Part shown: piece after piece, positions 18,198-26,852 of the stretch
How positions within the stretch are numbered: the stretch's first letter is position 1
How the letters are laid out: every line of letters starts with the position of its first letter
DNA from: Thioclava sediminum
GTDB taxonomy: Bacteria; Pseudomonadota; Alphaproteobacteria; Rhodobacterales; Rhodobacteraceae
Reading direction: 5' to 3'
Length of the DNA: 64,000 bases
Assembly (NCBI RefSeq): GCF_002020355.1
Contig: NZ_MPZV01000003.1
Location: 248,001 to 312,000 of the forward strand
Notes under the pieces: model-generated
What the model was told of the DNA's origin: nothing
Database searches by the model: none
The model's input: only the letters and a program-made list of their open reading frames with translations
Translations under genes and position numbers: made by a program

Positions 18198-19094
18198 TCA
18201 CTTTCCAACCTTGAGGAAGCGGCGGTTGAGCCACAGGAACACCAGCGACAGCGCAGCGACCACCAGAAGCGAGCTGACCGCGATGGCCGAGCCCATCGGA
18301 CGGTTGTCCAGAGGCAGCATCTGCGCCTGAATGAGGTTCGCCACCATCGGCATCTTGCCGCCCCCGATCAGCTCGGGCGTGACGTAATCACCCACCGTCG
18401 GGATGAAGACGATCAGGGTCGCGGCCACCACGCCCGGCATCGCCAAGGGCAGCGTCACACGCAGGAAGGTGCGCCAGCGGCTCTCGCCCAGATCCTGCCC
18501 CGCCTCCAGCAGCGAGCGGTCGATCTTCTCGAGGCTCACGAAGATCGGCAGGATCGCAAACGGCGCATAGGCATGGGCCAGCGTCAGCGCGATCGCCCCC
18601 ACCGAATTGAGCATCTGCAGCGGGTCCGCGATCAGCCCGTTCGGCCCGATGATCCCGATACTTTCCAGCGCCGAGTTGATCACGCCGTTATAGCCAAGGA
18701 TCACCTTCCACAGGAACACGCGGATCAGATAGGAGGTCCAGAACGGAATCGTGATCAGGAAGATCCACCGGGCCTTCTGGTTCGGTGCCAGACCGAAGCT
18801 CAGATAATAGGCAATCGGGAAGGCCAGCGCGACCGTGATCAGTGTCACCAGCCCCGCCACGAAAAGCGAGCGGACCAGAATCACGCGAAAGATCGGATCG
18901 GTCCATGTGGCGATGTAATTCTGCAGGGTGAATTCATGCACCACCGTCAGATAGCCGTCCTGGAAGAAGGAATAGGCAAGGATCGTGACCAGCGGCGCGG
19001 CCAGCAAAAGAACGGCATAGAGGAAGGGCGGCGAGATCAACGCATAGCCCTGCGCGGACTCGCTGCGCAGCCAGCTCTCCCCTTTACCCGCCAT
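18198..19094 (-). CDS. potB: ABC transporter permease, PotB type
   Basis: 298 residues with six predicted membrane segments and the EAA motif (EAGQDLGESRWRTF). It pairs with the PotC-like permease to form the membrane channel. GGGAGAG precedes the ATG. It is the first gene of the visible operon; no periplasmic substrate-binding protein gene is next to it on either side, so the binding protein must be encoded elsewhere. Confidence 0.85.
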   Translation of the reverse strand: MAGKGESWLRSESAQGYALISPPFLYAVLLLAAPLVTILAYSFFQDGYLTVVHEFTLQNYIATWTDPIFRVILVRSLFVAGLVTLITVALAFPIAYYLSFGLAPNQKARWIFLITIPFWTSYLIRVFLWKVILGYNGVINSALESIGIIGPNGLIADPLQMLNSVGAIALTLAHAYAPFAILPIFVSLEKIDRSLLEAGQDLGESRWRTFLRVTLPLAMPGVVAATLIVFIPTVGDYVTPELIGGGKMPMVANLIQAQMLPLDNRPMGSAIAVSSLLVVAALSLVFLWLNRRFLKVGK

Positions 19095-19257
19095 CCATCT
19101 CTCCCGATTTGCACCCGTCTTGGGCGTCGTTGGATGTCACGAAAGCACAAGGGCGCGGGCGTGAAAAGAGGGCAACCGCCCCTACTCGCGTAAGGGCAAG
19201 GCAGATGCCGTAAATTTGTGCAGCACGCTTCGGCGGCGCTGCGTGAGGCTTCGGCTC

Positions 19258-20676
19258 TCAGACCGGCAGATCGTCGGGCATCCGCTCCAGCAGCCCCGTC
19301 AGCGTGCGCAGCGCCGTGCGGAAACGCTCCTCCGGCACCGAGCCCGCCATCGCGATGCGCACCGCGTTGGGCGCCTGCCCGTCCTGCACCACATATTCGT
19401 CGGCCGAGCGTAGCAGCACGCCTTCCATCTCCGCCATGCGCGCGAAGGTCGATCCGCGCCAGCCCATCGGCAGTTTCAGCCAGAGGAAGCTCAGCCCGGG
19501 CAGCCAGTTGAAATCCTGACCCTCCAGCGATTGCACCGTCATCTGCAGCCGCCGCCCCATCTCCTCCTGCGCGGCGTAACGCAGACGCATCGCCTCGCCG
19601 CTCTCGAACAGCAGCGCCACCATGTCGGTGATCGGACGCGCGAGACCGAAGAAACTGTGCTGAGCGGCCAGCCGCCCCACCTCACCCATGCCCTCGGGGG
19701 CTGCGACAATGCCGAAACGCATGCCCGCCGAGATCGTTTTCGACAGCGAGGTGACATGCCAGCTGCGCTCCGGCGCGATGACGCGGAAGCTCGGCAGGCC
19801 GGTGACCGGCGCGGTGTAGCAATCGTCCTCGATGATCTGCAGATCGTGGCGGCGCGCGACCTCGGCCAGCGCTTCACGGCGCGCGGCATCCATCCGCCCC
19901 GCCGTGGGGTTCTGCGCATCGGGCGTGATGCAGACGATCTGGCCGCCATGTTTGCGACAGGCCGCGTCGAGCGCATCGGGGACCATCCCTTGCGCGTCGA
20001 TCGCGACCGGATGCACCTCGGCGCGGTTCAGACGCGCCGCGTGACGGAAACCGGGATAGGCCAGCTCCTCGATATAGACGCCGGGGCGGTCGCCGCGCAG
20101 GCAGGTCTGCATCACGAGGTTGATCCCGTTCTGCCCGCCATGGGTCAGCACGAGATCGTCGGCATTGAGCTCCGACGCGAGCGAGCAATCCTTCGGAAAC
20201 CAGTCCATCACCGCCTCGCGGCAATAGGCGTCGCGGCGCAGGCCCGGATATTGCAGATAGGTCTTGCCGATGTCGCGGGCGGCTTCGGTCATCGCCCATT
20301 GTAGCGCTTTTGTCTGGCCGACATCGGGCAATTGTGGCGATCTGAGATTGACCAGATCGTCCGGGGTGGCGTCGATATCCTCTCCGGTATGGCGATAAAG
20401 GGGCTCGCGTGGGCCGAGTCGCTGCGTTTGTGTCGATACAAAGGTGCCGCGCCCCACCTTGGCCTCCAGCAACCCCTCCTGCGTGGCGATCTGATACCCG
20501 CGCGCCACGGTGCCGGGCGTGACCCCCAAAGACCATGCCAAGTCCCTGACAGTAGGGAGTTTCGTGCCCGGCTTGAGATCACCTCGGCGGATGCCTTCGC
20601 GCAGTGCACGGACAAGCGCGAGATATTTCGGGCCGGAGATATGGGCGAGTTCGGGAGACCAGCTTGTATCAGTCAC
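19258..20676 (-). CDS. MocR/PdxR-family regulator (GntR helix-turn-helix plus aminotransferase domain)
   Basis: 472 residues. A GntR winged helix (about 20-85, KLPTVRDLAWSLGVTPGTVARGY) is followed by a fold-type I aminotransferase domain with the PLP lysine in SLSKTISAG. MocR proteins sense amino compounds through PLP. The start is a GTG at 20676. It is divergent from a DUF1127 gene, and the shared spacer has three TTGTATC repeats. On its other side lies the polyamine-type transporter operon, transcribed the same way 163 bp downstream. Its target could be either neighbour. Confidence 0.85.
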   Translation of the reverse strand: MTDTSWSPELAHISGPKYLALVRALREGIRRGDLKPGTKLPTVRDLAWSLGVTPGTVARGYQIATQEGLLEAKVGRGTFVSTQTQRLGPREPLYRHTGEDIDATPDDLVNLRSPQLPDVGQTKALQWAMTEAARDIGKTYLQYPGLRRDAYCREAVMDWFPKDCSLASELNADDLVLTHGGQNGINLVMQTCLRGDRPGVYIEELAYPGFRHAARLNRAEVHPVAIDAQGMVPDALDAACRKHGGQIVCITPDAQNPTAGRMDAARREALAEVARRHDLQIIEDDCYTAPVTGLPSFRVIAPERSWHVTSLSKTISAGMRFGIVAAPEGMGEVGRLAAQHSFFGLARPITDMVALLFESGEAMRLRYAAQEEMGRRLQMTVQSLEGQDFNWLPGLSFLWLKLPMGWRGSTFARMAEMEGVLLRSADEYVVQDGQAPNAVRIAMAGSVPEERFRTALRTLTGLLERMPDDLPV

Positions 20677-20750
20677 AATATTTCTCTGGTTGCCTAAAAG
20701 GAGTCATTGTATCCCTCCTATAGCAACAAAGACCACATTGTATCAATACA
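20664..20750. promoter_or_regulatory. Three TTGTATC repeats, candidate MocR operators
   Basis: TTGTATC occurs at 20664-20670, 20707-20713 and 20738-20744; start-to-start distances of 43 and 31 bp are close to whole helical turns. The last copy is part of the palindrome TGTATCAATACA (20739-20750). The set lies between the divergent MocR and DUF1127 genes, as MocR sites often do. Confidence 0.5.
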
Positions 20751-20763
20751 GAAAGGCATCGCA

Positions 20764-20952
20764 ATGTTTACCCTGTCGCGGACCCGTCCCGTTCCCGCCC
20801 GTCATGGCCGTCTGAGCCTGATCGCGCGCGTTGCGCGCGTCCTCGAAGCGCGCCGTTCGCGGATGGCGCTGGGGAAACTCGATGACCATCTGCTCGAAGA
20901 TATCGGAATCAGCCGGGAGATTGCCCGGCAAGAAGGGCGCCGCTTCCTGTGA
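20764..20952 (+). CDS. DUF1127 small protein
   Basis: 62 residues, basic, ending in the DUF1127 signature (LDDHLLEDIGISREIARQEG). Small DUF1127 proteins in Rhodobacter and Agrobacterium have been linked to RNA turnover and phosphate or carbon metabolism; the role here is not known. Start set at the ATG at 20764 within a typical MFTLSRT opening. It is divergent from the MocR regulator and followed by a clear intrinsic terminator, so it is monocistronic. Confidence 0.85.
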   Translation: MFTLSRTRPVPARHGRLSLIARVARVLEARRSRMALGKLDDHLLEDIGISREIARQEGRRFL

Positions 20953-20994
20953 CGCGAACGATCCGGACAATTCCCCTGACCGGAATCGTATTTT

Positions 20995-21023
20995 AGCCGG
21001 GCCTCAGCGCCCGGCTCTTTTTT
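20995..21023 (+). terminator. Intrinsic terminator of the DUF1127 gene
   Basis: AGCCGGGC (20995-21002) pairs with GCCCGGCT (21009-21016), followed by CTTTTTT on the + strand. Confidence 0.9.
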
Positions 21024-21039
21024 GCGGTTTAATGGAAGT

Positions 21040-21777
21040 TCACTCGCTGGACTGCATCTCGGCGGGTGCGGCCCCCGCATCGCGCCGTGACAGATCGGGG
21101 CGCAGCGACAGCAACTCCGCCCGCTGCGCCGCATCGAAACCTGCCAGCATGGCGGTTTCGGGGCGGAAACTCTCGACCCACAGCCCTTCGCAAAGCAGCA
21201 TCTCCGGCGCGTCGAGCAGCAGCTGCAGATAGCGCACGCCGTCCTCCGCGTGATCGACCTCGACCCCGTCCAACCCGACAAGCTCTTGTGCCATCACGAC
21301 ATTTCCGCGCAGTGGCGCGAGCAAGCGGTGATTGGGCGAGACGCGCAGATCCTGCGCCGGATGCCCCTCGCCAAGCGCGCCCGCGCGAATGCACACCGGG
21401 CGCAGCAGCGGATTGAGCGCGAGATCGGAGGCGGTGAAGATCCGCGACCCGACCCAGCGCAGCACCTGAACGCCGGAGTCCCGGGTCACGAGCCGGGCGC
21501 CGGGGCGCAGATCGCCCGCCGCGACGCCACCGGCCTCGGTCGCTACGCTCGTCTCAGGTGTGACGCAGGGAATGGACGCGCGGAACGCCGCGATCGAGCC
21601 GGAAAACACCGTCTCGCCCGCCGCGTCATAGCCGCTGATATGGCCGTCGGTCTCGTCATGGCTGTCGAATTCCAGACGCAGCGCCTCGGTGCGCGCCATC
21701 GCGGTGCAGCGCAGGCCCTGAGCCGGCAATTGCGCCAAAATCTCCGCGATATCCGTTGCGCGCATGCTCCGCGTCAT
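21040..21777 (-). CDS. Hint-domain protein (short form)
   Basis: 245 residues. After a ~70-residue N-terminal part without recognised motif comes a Hint (hedgehog/intein) domain: C71-VTPETSV, the VLRWVGS strand, and SPNHRLL (block B His). No C-terminal splice residues (His-Asn) or downstream extein are seen, so protein splicing is unlikely; these proteobacterial Hint_2 domains have no proven function. Start set at the ATG preceded by AGGAGG, five bases upstream; a GTG 14 codons earlier lies before that site. It resembles the last ~190 residues of the next, larger protein. Confidence 0.8.
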   Translation of the reverse strand: MTRSMRATDIAEILAQLPAQGLRCTAMARTEALRLEFDSHDETDGHISGYDAAGETVFSGSIAAFRASIPCVTPETSVATEAGGVAAGDLRPGARLVTRDSGVQVLRWVGSRIFTASDLALNPLLRPVCIRAGALGEGHPAQDLRVSPNHRLLAPLRGNVVMAQELVGLDGVEVDHAEDGVRYLQLLLDAPEMLLCEGLWVESFRPETAMLAGFDAAQRAELLSLRPDLSRRDAGAAPAEMQSSE

Positions 21778-21910
21778 CCGATCCTCCTGCCTCCCAACAG
21801 TCGAGATCCAGAATGACACGATAGCGACAAAACTCTAAGGCGAAAACGTGTTTTACTACTTCTACGTGTGGAGTAGCGGAAACGAAGTGTTCAAGTCGCG
21901 GAAACAACAC

Positions 21911-21950
21911 AAAAAGCGCCGCGCCCGGGGAAACCCCGGACGCGGTCGCT
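21911..21950 (-). terminator. Intrinsic terminator of the large Hint gene
   Basis: On the minus strand a GC-rich stem built on CCGCG-TCCGGGG / CCCCGGG-CGCGG (with flanking GC pairs) is followed by a U-run (21915-21911). Confidence 0.8.
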
Positions 21951-21987
21951 ATTTTCGCTTTGGCACGGCCCCGATAGGGCGCGCGGG

Positions 21988-24264
21988 TCAGCTCATCAGC
22001 AGCACGTTCGCTTCGTGCTTCTTCAGCGTCTTGCGCGCCGCGTGATAGGCATCGCGGCCCTTTGCGGTCTGCAAGTCGGGGAAGATCTCGAAGATTTCCT
22101 GACGCTGCGAGTTGCCCATGCCACCCAGAGTCTGATCGCCGGGCTGGAAGCTTTCGGTCCAGGAACCGTTGGCGAGCAGCACTTCGTGACGGTCGAACAT
22201 GAAGTGCAGGTAGCTGGTGCCCAGCGTCTCCACCGTATCCACGCCCTGATTGGCGACGAGATGCTTGGCCGCGACGAGAACCTCATGCTCTTCGAAATAA
22301 AGCGCGGTCTTGTCATTGGCGACGAGCATCCGGTGGTTCGGCGAGACCATCATGTCGCGCTCGGGCAGATCGTTGCCCAGCGAGCCTTTGCGGATCAGCA
22401 CTGGCTTGAGATGCGGCGCGTGCATCAGACGCTCGCGGCTCATCTCGGCGCGGCCCGCCCAGCGAACGACCTGAATGCCGTTGTCGCGGGTCAGAACCTT
22501 GTCGCCTTCGCGCAGCGTCTCGGCCGGAACCTCGCCACGCGGCGTCGCGATCAGCGTACCCGGCGTGAAGCAGGGAATGACATCCTCCATGTTGGAGAAT
22601 TCGAGCGTGCCGGTGACATTGCCGCTGCCATCGAGGAAATCGACCGTCCCGGCATAGGTGCTGACACCCGAGACCGGGTCGTAATCTGTGACCGTCGAAT
22701 GGACGCGCAGCGGGCCCGCGCCCTGCAGGTCGAGCGTGTCGTAATCGTCGCCGCCCTCGCCGCCGTCCAGCGTGTCGCCGATCCCGTCGGTCGACGAGCC
22801 GACGATGAACAGGTCGCGATCGTCGCCGCCATAGACGGTGTCGGCATCCGCGCCGCCATCGAGCGTATCGTTGCCTTCGCCGCCGTCGAGGCTGTCCGAC
22901 CCTTCGCCGCCTTCCAGCGTATCCTCGCCCTGCTGACCGTAGAGCACGTCATCGCCCAGACCGCCCATGATACTGTCATCGCCGGGCTCGCCCGGATCGT
23001 CTTCCACCGGGCAGGTGTCATAGGTCATGTCGGTGATCGAGATCGCCTGATCCGTATCGCCACCGTTCGAGTAGGCGATGGTCAGCTTCGCGGTCGGATC
23101 GTTGATCGTGACCTTGACCGAACCGATCTTGTCGTCCTGATTCAGATAGCCGGTATCCTGATCGCCACCGGTGATCGTATAGGTGCCGTCTCCATTGTCG
23201 GTGACGGTCTGGCTGCCCTCGGGATCGATCGTGATGTCGACCGGGTTGCCATCGGCATCGACCGCGGAAAGCGTCACGATATCAACGTGATCGTCATAGC
23301 TGTCGGAGCGGTCGAGATCGTTAATCCGGAAGCTCAGCCCCTGAACTTCGCCGGTGTAATCGCTATTGTCCGACGAGAAGGTCAGAACGGTCGTCGAAGT
23401 CGGCGAGACGCCATCCCCGCAATCGCCGCCCGCACCATAGAGTTGCAGCGCCGAGCAGCTGTCGAAGTTCTCACCCGCTTCGGTATATTGCGCGGCGGTG
23501 GTCAGCGTCGCCTTCGCACCGTAATCCTGCGACTGGAAGTCGAAATGGACCTTGGTCTCGCCCAGATCGACGGTCTGGTCCTTCACCTCGCCACAATCGG
23601 TCTGGAAATGGCTCCAGTCCACGGTCTCCGAGACCGGATCGCAGGCCGGACCACCCGCGGGATCGTTGTCGCCATAGATCGTGTCGTTGCCAGCATCGCC
23701 TTCGAGCGTGTCGTTACCGCCCTCGCCAAAGATCAGGTCGTTGCCATTGCCGCCCTCGACGGAGTCGTCGCCCTGACCGGCATAGACCGTGTCGTTGCCG
23801 TCGCCCGCGATGATGTAGTCGTCATTCGGCGCGGCCCCCGGCAGGATCGCGTCGTTATTGTCGACCATGTCGCCTTCGGGATCGCCGGTATATTCGTCAT
23901 CGATCAGATCGCCGCCGGAGGTGCCTTCGACGATGCCGTCGGGCGCGCTCACGTCGATAGTGACGGTCGCGGTGTCGTAGCCGCCCTGCCCGTCATAGAT
24001 CTGGTAGGTGAAGCTGTCGGTGCCGGAATAGTTGGGATCGGGCGTGTAGGTGATCGTGCCATCGGCATTCACCGTGACCGAGCCATGCGCCGGATCGCTC
24101 GCCCAGGTCACCTTGAGCGGGTCGCTGTCGGGATCGCTGTCATTCGAGAGTACGGCGATCGTCTGCGCGGTGTTGTACTTCACGTTCGCGCTGTCATTGA
24201 CAGCGTTCGGATCGGAGTTCTTGTCGCAATCATCGTCGTCGTGATGATAGTAATAATAAGTCAT
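21988..24264 (-). CDS. Large RTX/VCBS-like protein with C-terminal Hint domain
   Basis: 758 residues. Order: an odd N-terminus (Tyr3-6, His7-8, Asp9-12, Cys13), a cadherin/VCBS-like Ig domain (about 20-110, AVNDSAN to TVTIDV), a first block of RTX calcium-binding nonapeptides (about 155-200, GNDTVYAGQGDDS), a ~200-residue beta-rich domain, a second RTX block (about 425-490), and a Hint domain from C565-FTPGT with SPNHRML. There is no Sec signal; RTX proteins usually leave by a type I system. Start set at the ATG at 24264 with GGAGAG before it. Likely a secreted or surface protein; function unknown. Confidence 0.8.
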   Translation of the reverse strand: MTYYYYHHDDDDCDKNSDPNAVNDSANVKYNTAQTIAVLSNDSDPDSDPLKVTWASDPAHGSVTVNADGTITYTPDPNYSGTDSFTYQIYDGQGGYDTATVTIDVSAPDGIVEGTSGGDLIDDEYTGDPEGDMVDNNDAILPGAAPNDDYIIAGDGNDTVYAGQGDDSVEGGNGNDLIFGEGGNDTLEGDAGNDTIYGDNDPAGGPACDPVSETVDWSHFQTDCGEVKDQTVDLGETKVHFDFQSQDYGAKATLTTAAQYTEAGENFDSCSALQLYGAGGDCGDGVSPTSTTVLTFSSDNSDYTGEVQGLSFRINDLDRSDSYDDHVDIVTLSAVDADGNPVDITIDPEGSQTVTDNGDGTYTITGGDQDTGYLNQDDKIGSVKVTINDPTAKLTIAYSNGGDTDQAISITDMTYDTCPVEDDPGEPGDDSIMGGLGDDVLYGQQGEDTLEGGEGSDSLDGGEGNDTLDGGADADTVYGGDDRDLFIVGSSTDGIGDTLDGGEGGDDYDTLDLQGAGPLRVHSTVTDYDPVSGVSTYAGTVDFLDGSGNVTGTLEFSNMEDVIPCFTPGTLIATPRGEVPAETLREGDKVLTRDNGIQVVRWAGRAEMSRERLMHAPHLKPVLIRKGSLGNDLPERDMMVSPNHRMLVANDKTALYFEEHEVLVAAKHLVANQGVDTVETLGTSYLHFMFDRHEVLLANGSWTESFQPGDQTLGGMGNSQRQEIFEIFPDLQTAKGRDAYHAARKTLKKHEANVLLMS

Positions 24265-25078
24265 CCCCAACTCTCCTTTACCGTCCGCTTGGCTCCGTGG
24301 CCCCGCGCCGTGTCTTCCCTTTGGCGCAAAGCGGCAGCGCCATGACGTGGCCGGACCCGAAGTCCGAACGTGAATGTCGAGAAGAATTGGCCAGCGTCAG
24401 CGCGCGCGGGCGCTGCCAGCAAAGTCGCCGCAGATCGCTCCGCGTCTCCTTTGCCCTAAAGGTCGAGGCCGTTATGGATCGGTCCCCTTGGCAGCGCCGG
24501 GCGAGCTCTCTTTCGACAACTCTTCTCTTCGGCCACCCCCATGGCCAAAAGCCCCCCAGCAGGGCTTGGCCTCAATTTGCCCTTCTGATCGCCACAAAGA
24601 AAAGGGGAATTTGCCGCTTTCTTGCCTCATTTCGGGGGATTGCTTGAAAAACGAGCACCAATAATCCGAATCGCGAAGTGCCTGTTTTCAAACGACGTTT
24701 CTATTTTGCAAAAGATCGACCTATCTTTTTGTCGGAAAACTTGCCAAAGTTTTGCCACATTTAAACTAAGGGTTGTGTGGCGATTGTATGGCCTGCCTTA
24801 AAAGGCGAAAAACTGTCTTCAATTTAGCGACAATACCTTGATCGATTTGTTTCCCGGAGCGGCCTAAATCGCGACCATATTTCTGCCGCGAAGATGTCCC
24901 AATTGTCCTCATTTGCGCGGCAATCCGGCATCCGATGCCCGTTTGTTCTGGGAACGAAACGAGATTTCTCCGAATCATCTTTTGATAACCACGTTTCACG
25001 ATGCCGGGGTCTGCCCCAATTTCGCCCGATTTGGACAGAGCCCCCCGGGCACGGAAAACACCCGCGCAGGACATGCAC
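24265..25078. other. Non-coding stretch, AT-rich in its right half
   Basis: About 810 bases without a credible gene. From about 24600 to 24900 the composition falls to roughly 40% GC (two lines counted at 38-40%), against well over 60% in flanking genes. Short repeats TTGCCAAA and TTTTGCCAC lie at 24741-24758. A small AAGCCC/GGGCTT stem is at ~24550-24570. It is the upstream region of the large Hint gene and probably holds its regulation. Confidence 0.5.
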
Positions 25079-25109
25079 AAAACGCGCCGGTCGGATCACC
25101 GACGGCGCG
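25079..25109 (-). terminator. Intrinsic terminator of tRNA-Leu
   Basis: CGCGCCG (25083-25089) pairs with CGGCGCG (25103-25109), with an inner TCGG/CCGA stem and one bulge. TTTT follows on the minus strand (25082-25079). Confidence 0.8.
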
Positions 25110-25133
25110 CGGATCTGTCATTTTCGGAAGGTC

Positions 25134-25217
25134 TGGTGCCCGAGGTCGGATTCGAACCGACACGCATTGCTGCGGCGGATTTTGAATCCGCTGCGTCTAC
25201 CATTCCGCCACTCGGGC
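25134..25217 (-). tRNA. tRNA-Leu (anticodon CAA)
   Basis: The minus strand folds as a class II tRNA: acceptor GCCCGAG (25217-25211) pairs with its complement at 25144-25138, anticodon stem GCGGA/TCCGC encloses TTCAAAA (anticodon CAA, reads UUG), a long variable arm, and a T-loop with GGTTCGAATCC. The CCA end is encoded (25136-25134). Length 84 with CCA. Confidence 0.97.
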
Positions 25218-25263
25218 CCAGTTCGAACCCTCTAGCGCGCAGCCGCGCCCGAGGCAAGTACGC

Positions 25264-26130
25264 TTAGAGGTTACGCGTTGAAAACGTGTCGCATTGCTTG
25301 AGATCGCCGCTCTGATAGCCCCGCTCGAACCAGCGCTGCCGCTGGGCGGAACTGCCATGGGTGAAGCTGTCGGGCATCGGCACCCGACCCGCCTCGCGCT
25401 GCAGCGTATCGTCGCCGATCTGCGCGGCGGCGTTCATCGCCTCCGAGATGTCACCCGGTTCTATCGCGCCAATCTGATCCTCGGCCCGGCGCGCCCAGAT
25501 CCCCGAGAAGCAATCGGCCTGCAACTCGATCCGAACCGAGAGCGCGTTGGACTGAGCCTCGGAGCTTTGCGCGCGCACTTCATTAACCTTACCGAGAATC
25601 CCCAGCTCATCCTGCACATGATGGGCCACCTCATGCGCGACCACATAAGCGGCGGCGAAATCGCCCCGCGCGCCGAGCTGCTGGCTCAGCGTGTCGAAAA
25701 ACGCGGTGTCGAGGTAGACCTTCTGATCGCCCGGGCAGTAGAACGGCCCCGTCGCGCCGCTCGCGTTGCCGCAGGGCGATTGCGTGATGCCACTATAGAG
25801 GACCAGCACCGCCGGATCGTATTGCCGCCCCAACTCGGATTCGAACACGCCCTGCCAAACCTCCTCGGTATCGGCCAGCGTCACCGAGACGAAATCGCCC
25901 ATCGCCTTCTCGCGATCGCTCAGCTCACCCGATTGCGTGACCACCTGCCCCGAGCCACCCGATCCGCCGTCAAGCAGCGGCGTCAGATCGATCCCGAGAA
26001 AATAGGCCACGACGACGATCGCGACGACGCCCAGGCCGCCGCCACCCAGACGGATCGCGCCGCCCCCTGCCCTGCGCTGGGCGCGCCGGTCCTCGATATT
26101 GCGGCTGCCGCGCCGTCCTCGCCATTGCAT
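25264..26130 (-). CDS. ypfJ: Neutral zinc metallopeptidase, YpfJ family
   Basis: 288 residues. A basic cytoplasmic N-terminus is followed by one transmembrane helix (about 33-50) and an external catalytic domain with the zincin motif HEVAHHVQ. The ADCFSGIWA segment is also family-typical. Length and layout match YpfJ/KPN_02809-type putative metallopeptidases, whose substrates are not known. ATG at 26130. The neighbours give no functional hint; it is transcribed toward the tRNA-Leu gene and divergent from the yqaA-like gene. Confidence 0.9.
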   Translation of the reverse strand: MQWRGRRGSRNIEDRRAQRRAGGGAIRLGGGGLGVVAIVVVAYFLGIDLTPLLDGGSGGSGQVVTQSGELSDREKAMGDFVSVTLADTEEVWQGVFESELGRQYDPAVLVLYSGITQSPCGNASGATGPFYCPGDQKVYLDTAFFDTLSQQLGARGDFAAAYVVAHEVAHHVQDELGILGKVNEVRAQSSEAQSNALSVRIELQADCFSGIWARRAEDQIGAIEPGDISEAMNAAAQIGDDTLQREAGRVPMPDSFTHGSSAQRQRWFERGYQSGDLKQCDTFSTRNL

Positions 26131-26265
26131 TCGCGAATGCCTCCCTCGCTTTTATGTGAAGTCTAGCGTGAGGTCGGGAAAAGCAAAGGTGCGACGCGCG
26201 TGACTTGACCTTGCGCCCCGCGCGGGAGATGAAGCGAACCGAGCAGCAAGGAAAAGGATGCCGCC

Positions 26266-26844
26266 ATGATCCGCCGCATCTACGACTGGACGATGGCCCG
26301 CGCGAGCCACCCGCATGCGATGTGGTATCTCGCCGCTGTCGCCTTCATCGAAGCTTCGGTCTTTCCGATCCCGCCTGACGTGCTGATGATCCCGATGATC
26401 CTCGCGCGGCCCTGGGCGGCATGGCGCATCGCGCTGGTGGCGACCCTGTCGTCGGTCGCGGGCGGCTGTCTGGGCTATCTGATCGGCTATGGTTTCATGG
26501 ATGCGATCGGCAAGCCGGTGCTGGATTTCTACGGCAAAGCCGACGACTTCAACTCGCTCGCCGCCCGGTTCAACGAGATGGGCGGATGGGCTGTGCTGAT
26601 CGCGGGCGTCACGCCCTTCCCCTATAAGGTGATCACGATCTTCGCCGGCGCCACGAACCTGAGCCCGGTGCTCTTCCTCGGCGTCTCCTTTGTCGCCCGG
26701 GCGCTGCGCTTCTTCGTGGTGGCGGGGCTCTTGTGGAAATTCGGCGAACCGATCAAAATCTTCATCGAGCGCTGGCTTGGCCCGCTCTTCACCATCTTCG
26801 TCATCCTGCTGATCGGCGGGTTCTATCTTCTGAAATATCTCTGA
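26266..26844 (+). CDS. YqaA/DedA-superfamily membrane protein
   Basis: 192 residues with four to five membrane segments. The VTT/DedA-like features are the FIEASVFPIPPDV segment and the glycine-rich GYLIGYGF, followed by the conserved Gly-Phe-Arg-like region around AGATNLSP. DedA-superfamily proteins are lipid scramblases or transporters; the YqaA branch is poorly studied. It lies 8 bp before dsbB on the same strand, so the two are probably co-transcribed. Confidence 0.85.
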   Translation: MIRRIYDWTMARASHPHAMWYLAAVAFIEASVFPIPPDVLMIPMILARPWAAWRIALVATLSSVAGGCLGYLIGYGFMDAIGKPVLDFYGKADDFNSLAARFNEMGGWAVLIAGVTPFPYKVITIFAGATNLSPVLFLGVSFVARALRFFVVAGLLWKFGEPIKIFIERWLGPLFTIFVILLIGGFYLLKYL

Positions 26845-26852
26845 GGCCCCCG

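Noticed and set aside
22015-24345. 776-codon frame antisense to the large RTX/Hint gene
   Set aside because: Shadow arising from the repetitive Asp/Gly codons of the RTX repeats.
24741-24758. Possible sigma-54 promoter (TGTGGCAAAACTTTGGCA on the minus strand)
   Set aside because: It has GG-N10-GC spacing but one core mismatch and would give a leader of almost 480 bases; chance in an AT-rich stretch is as likely.
25001-25267. ORF containing VGFEPTRIAA over the tRNA-Leu region
   Set aside because: This is the well-known false protein read through a tRNA-Leu gene.
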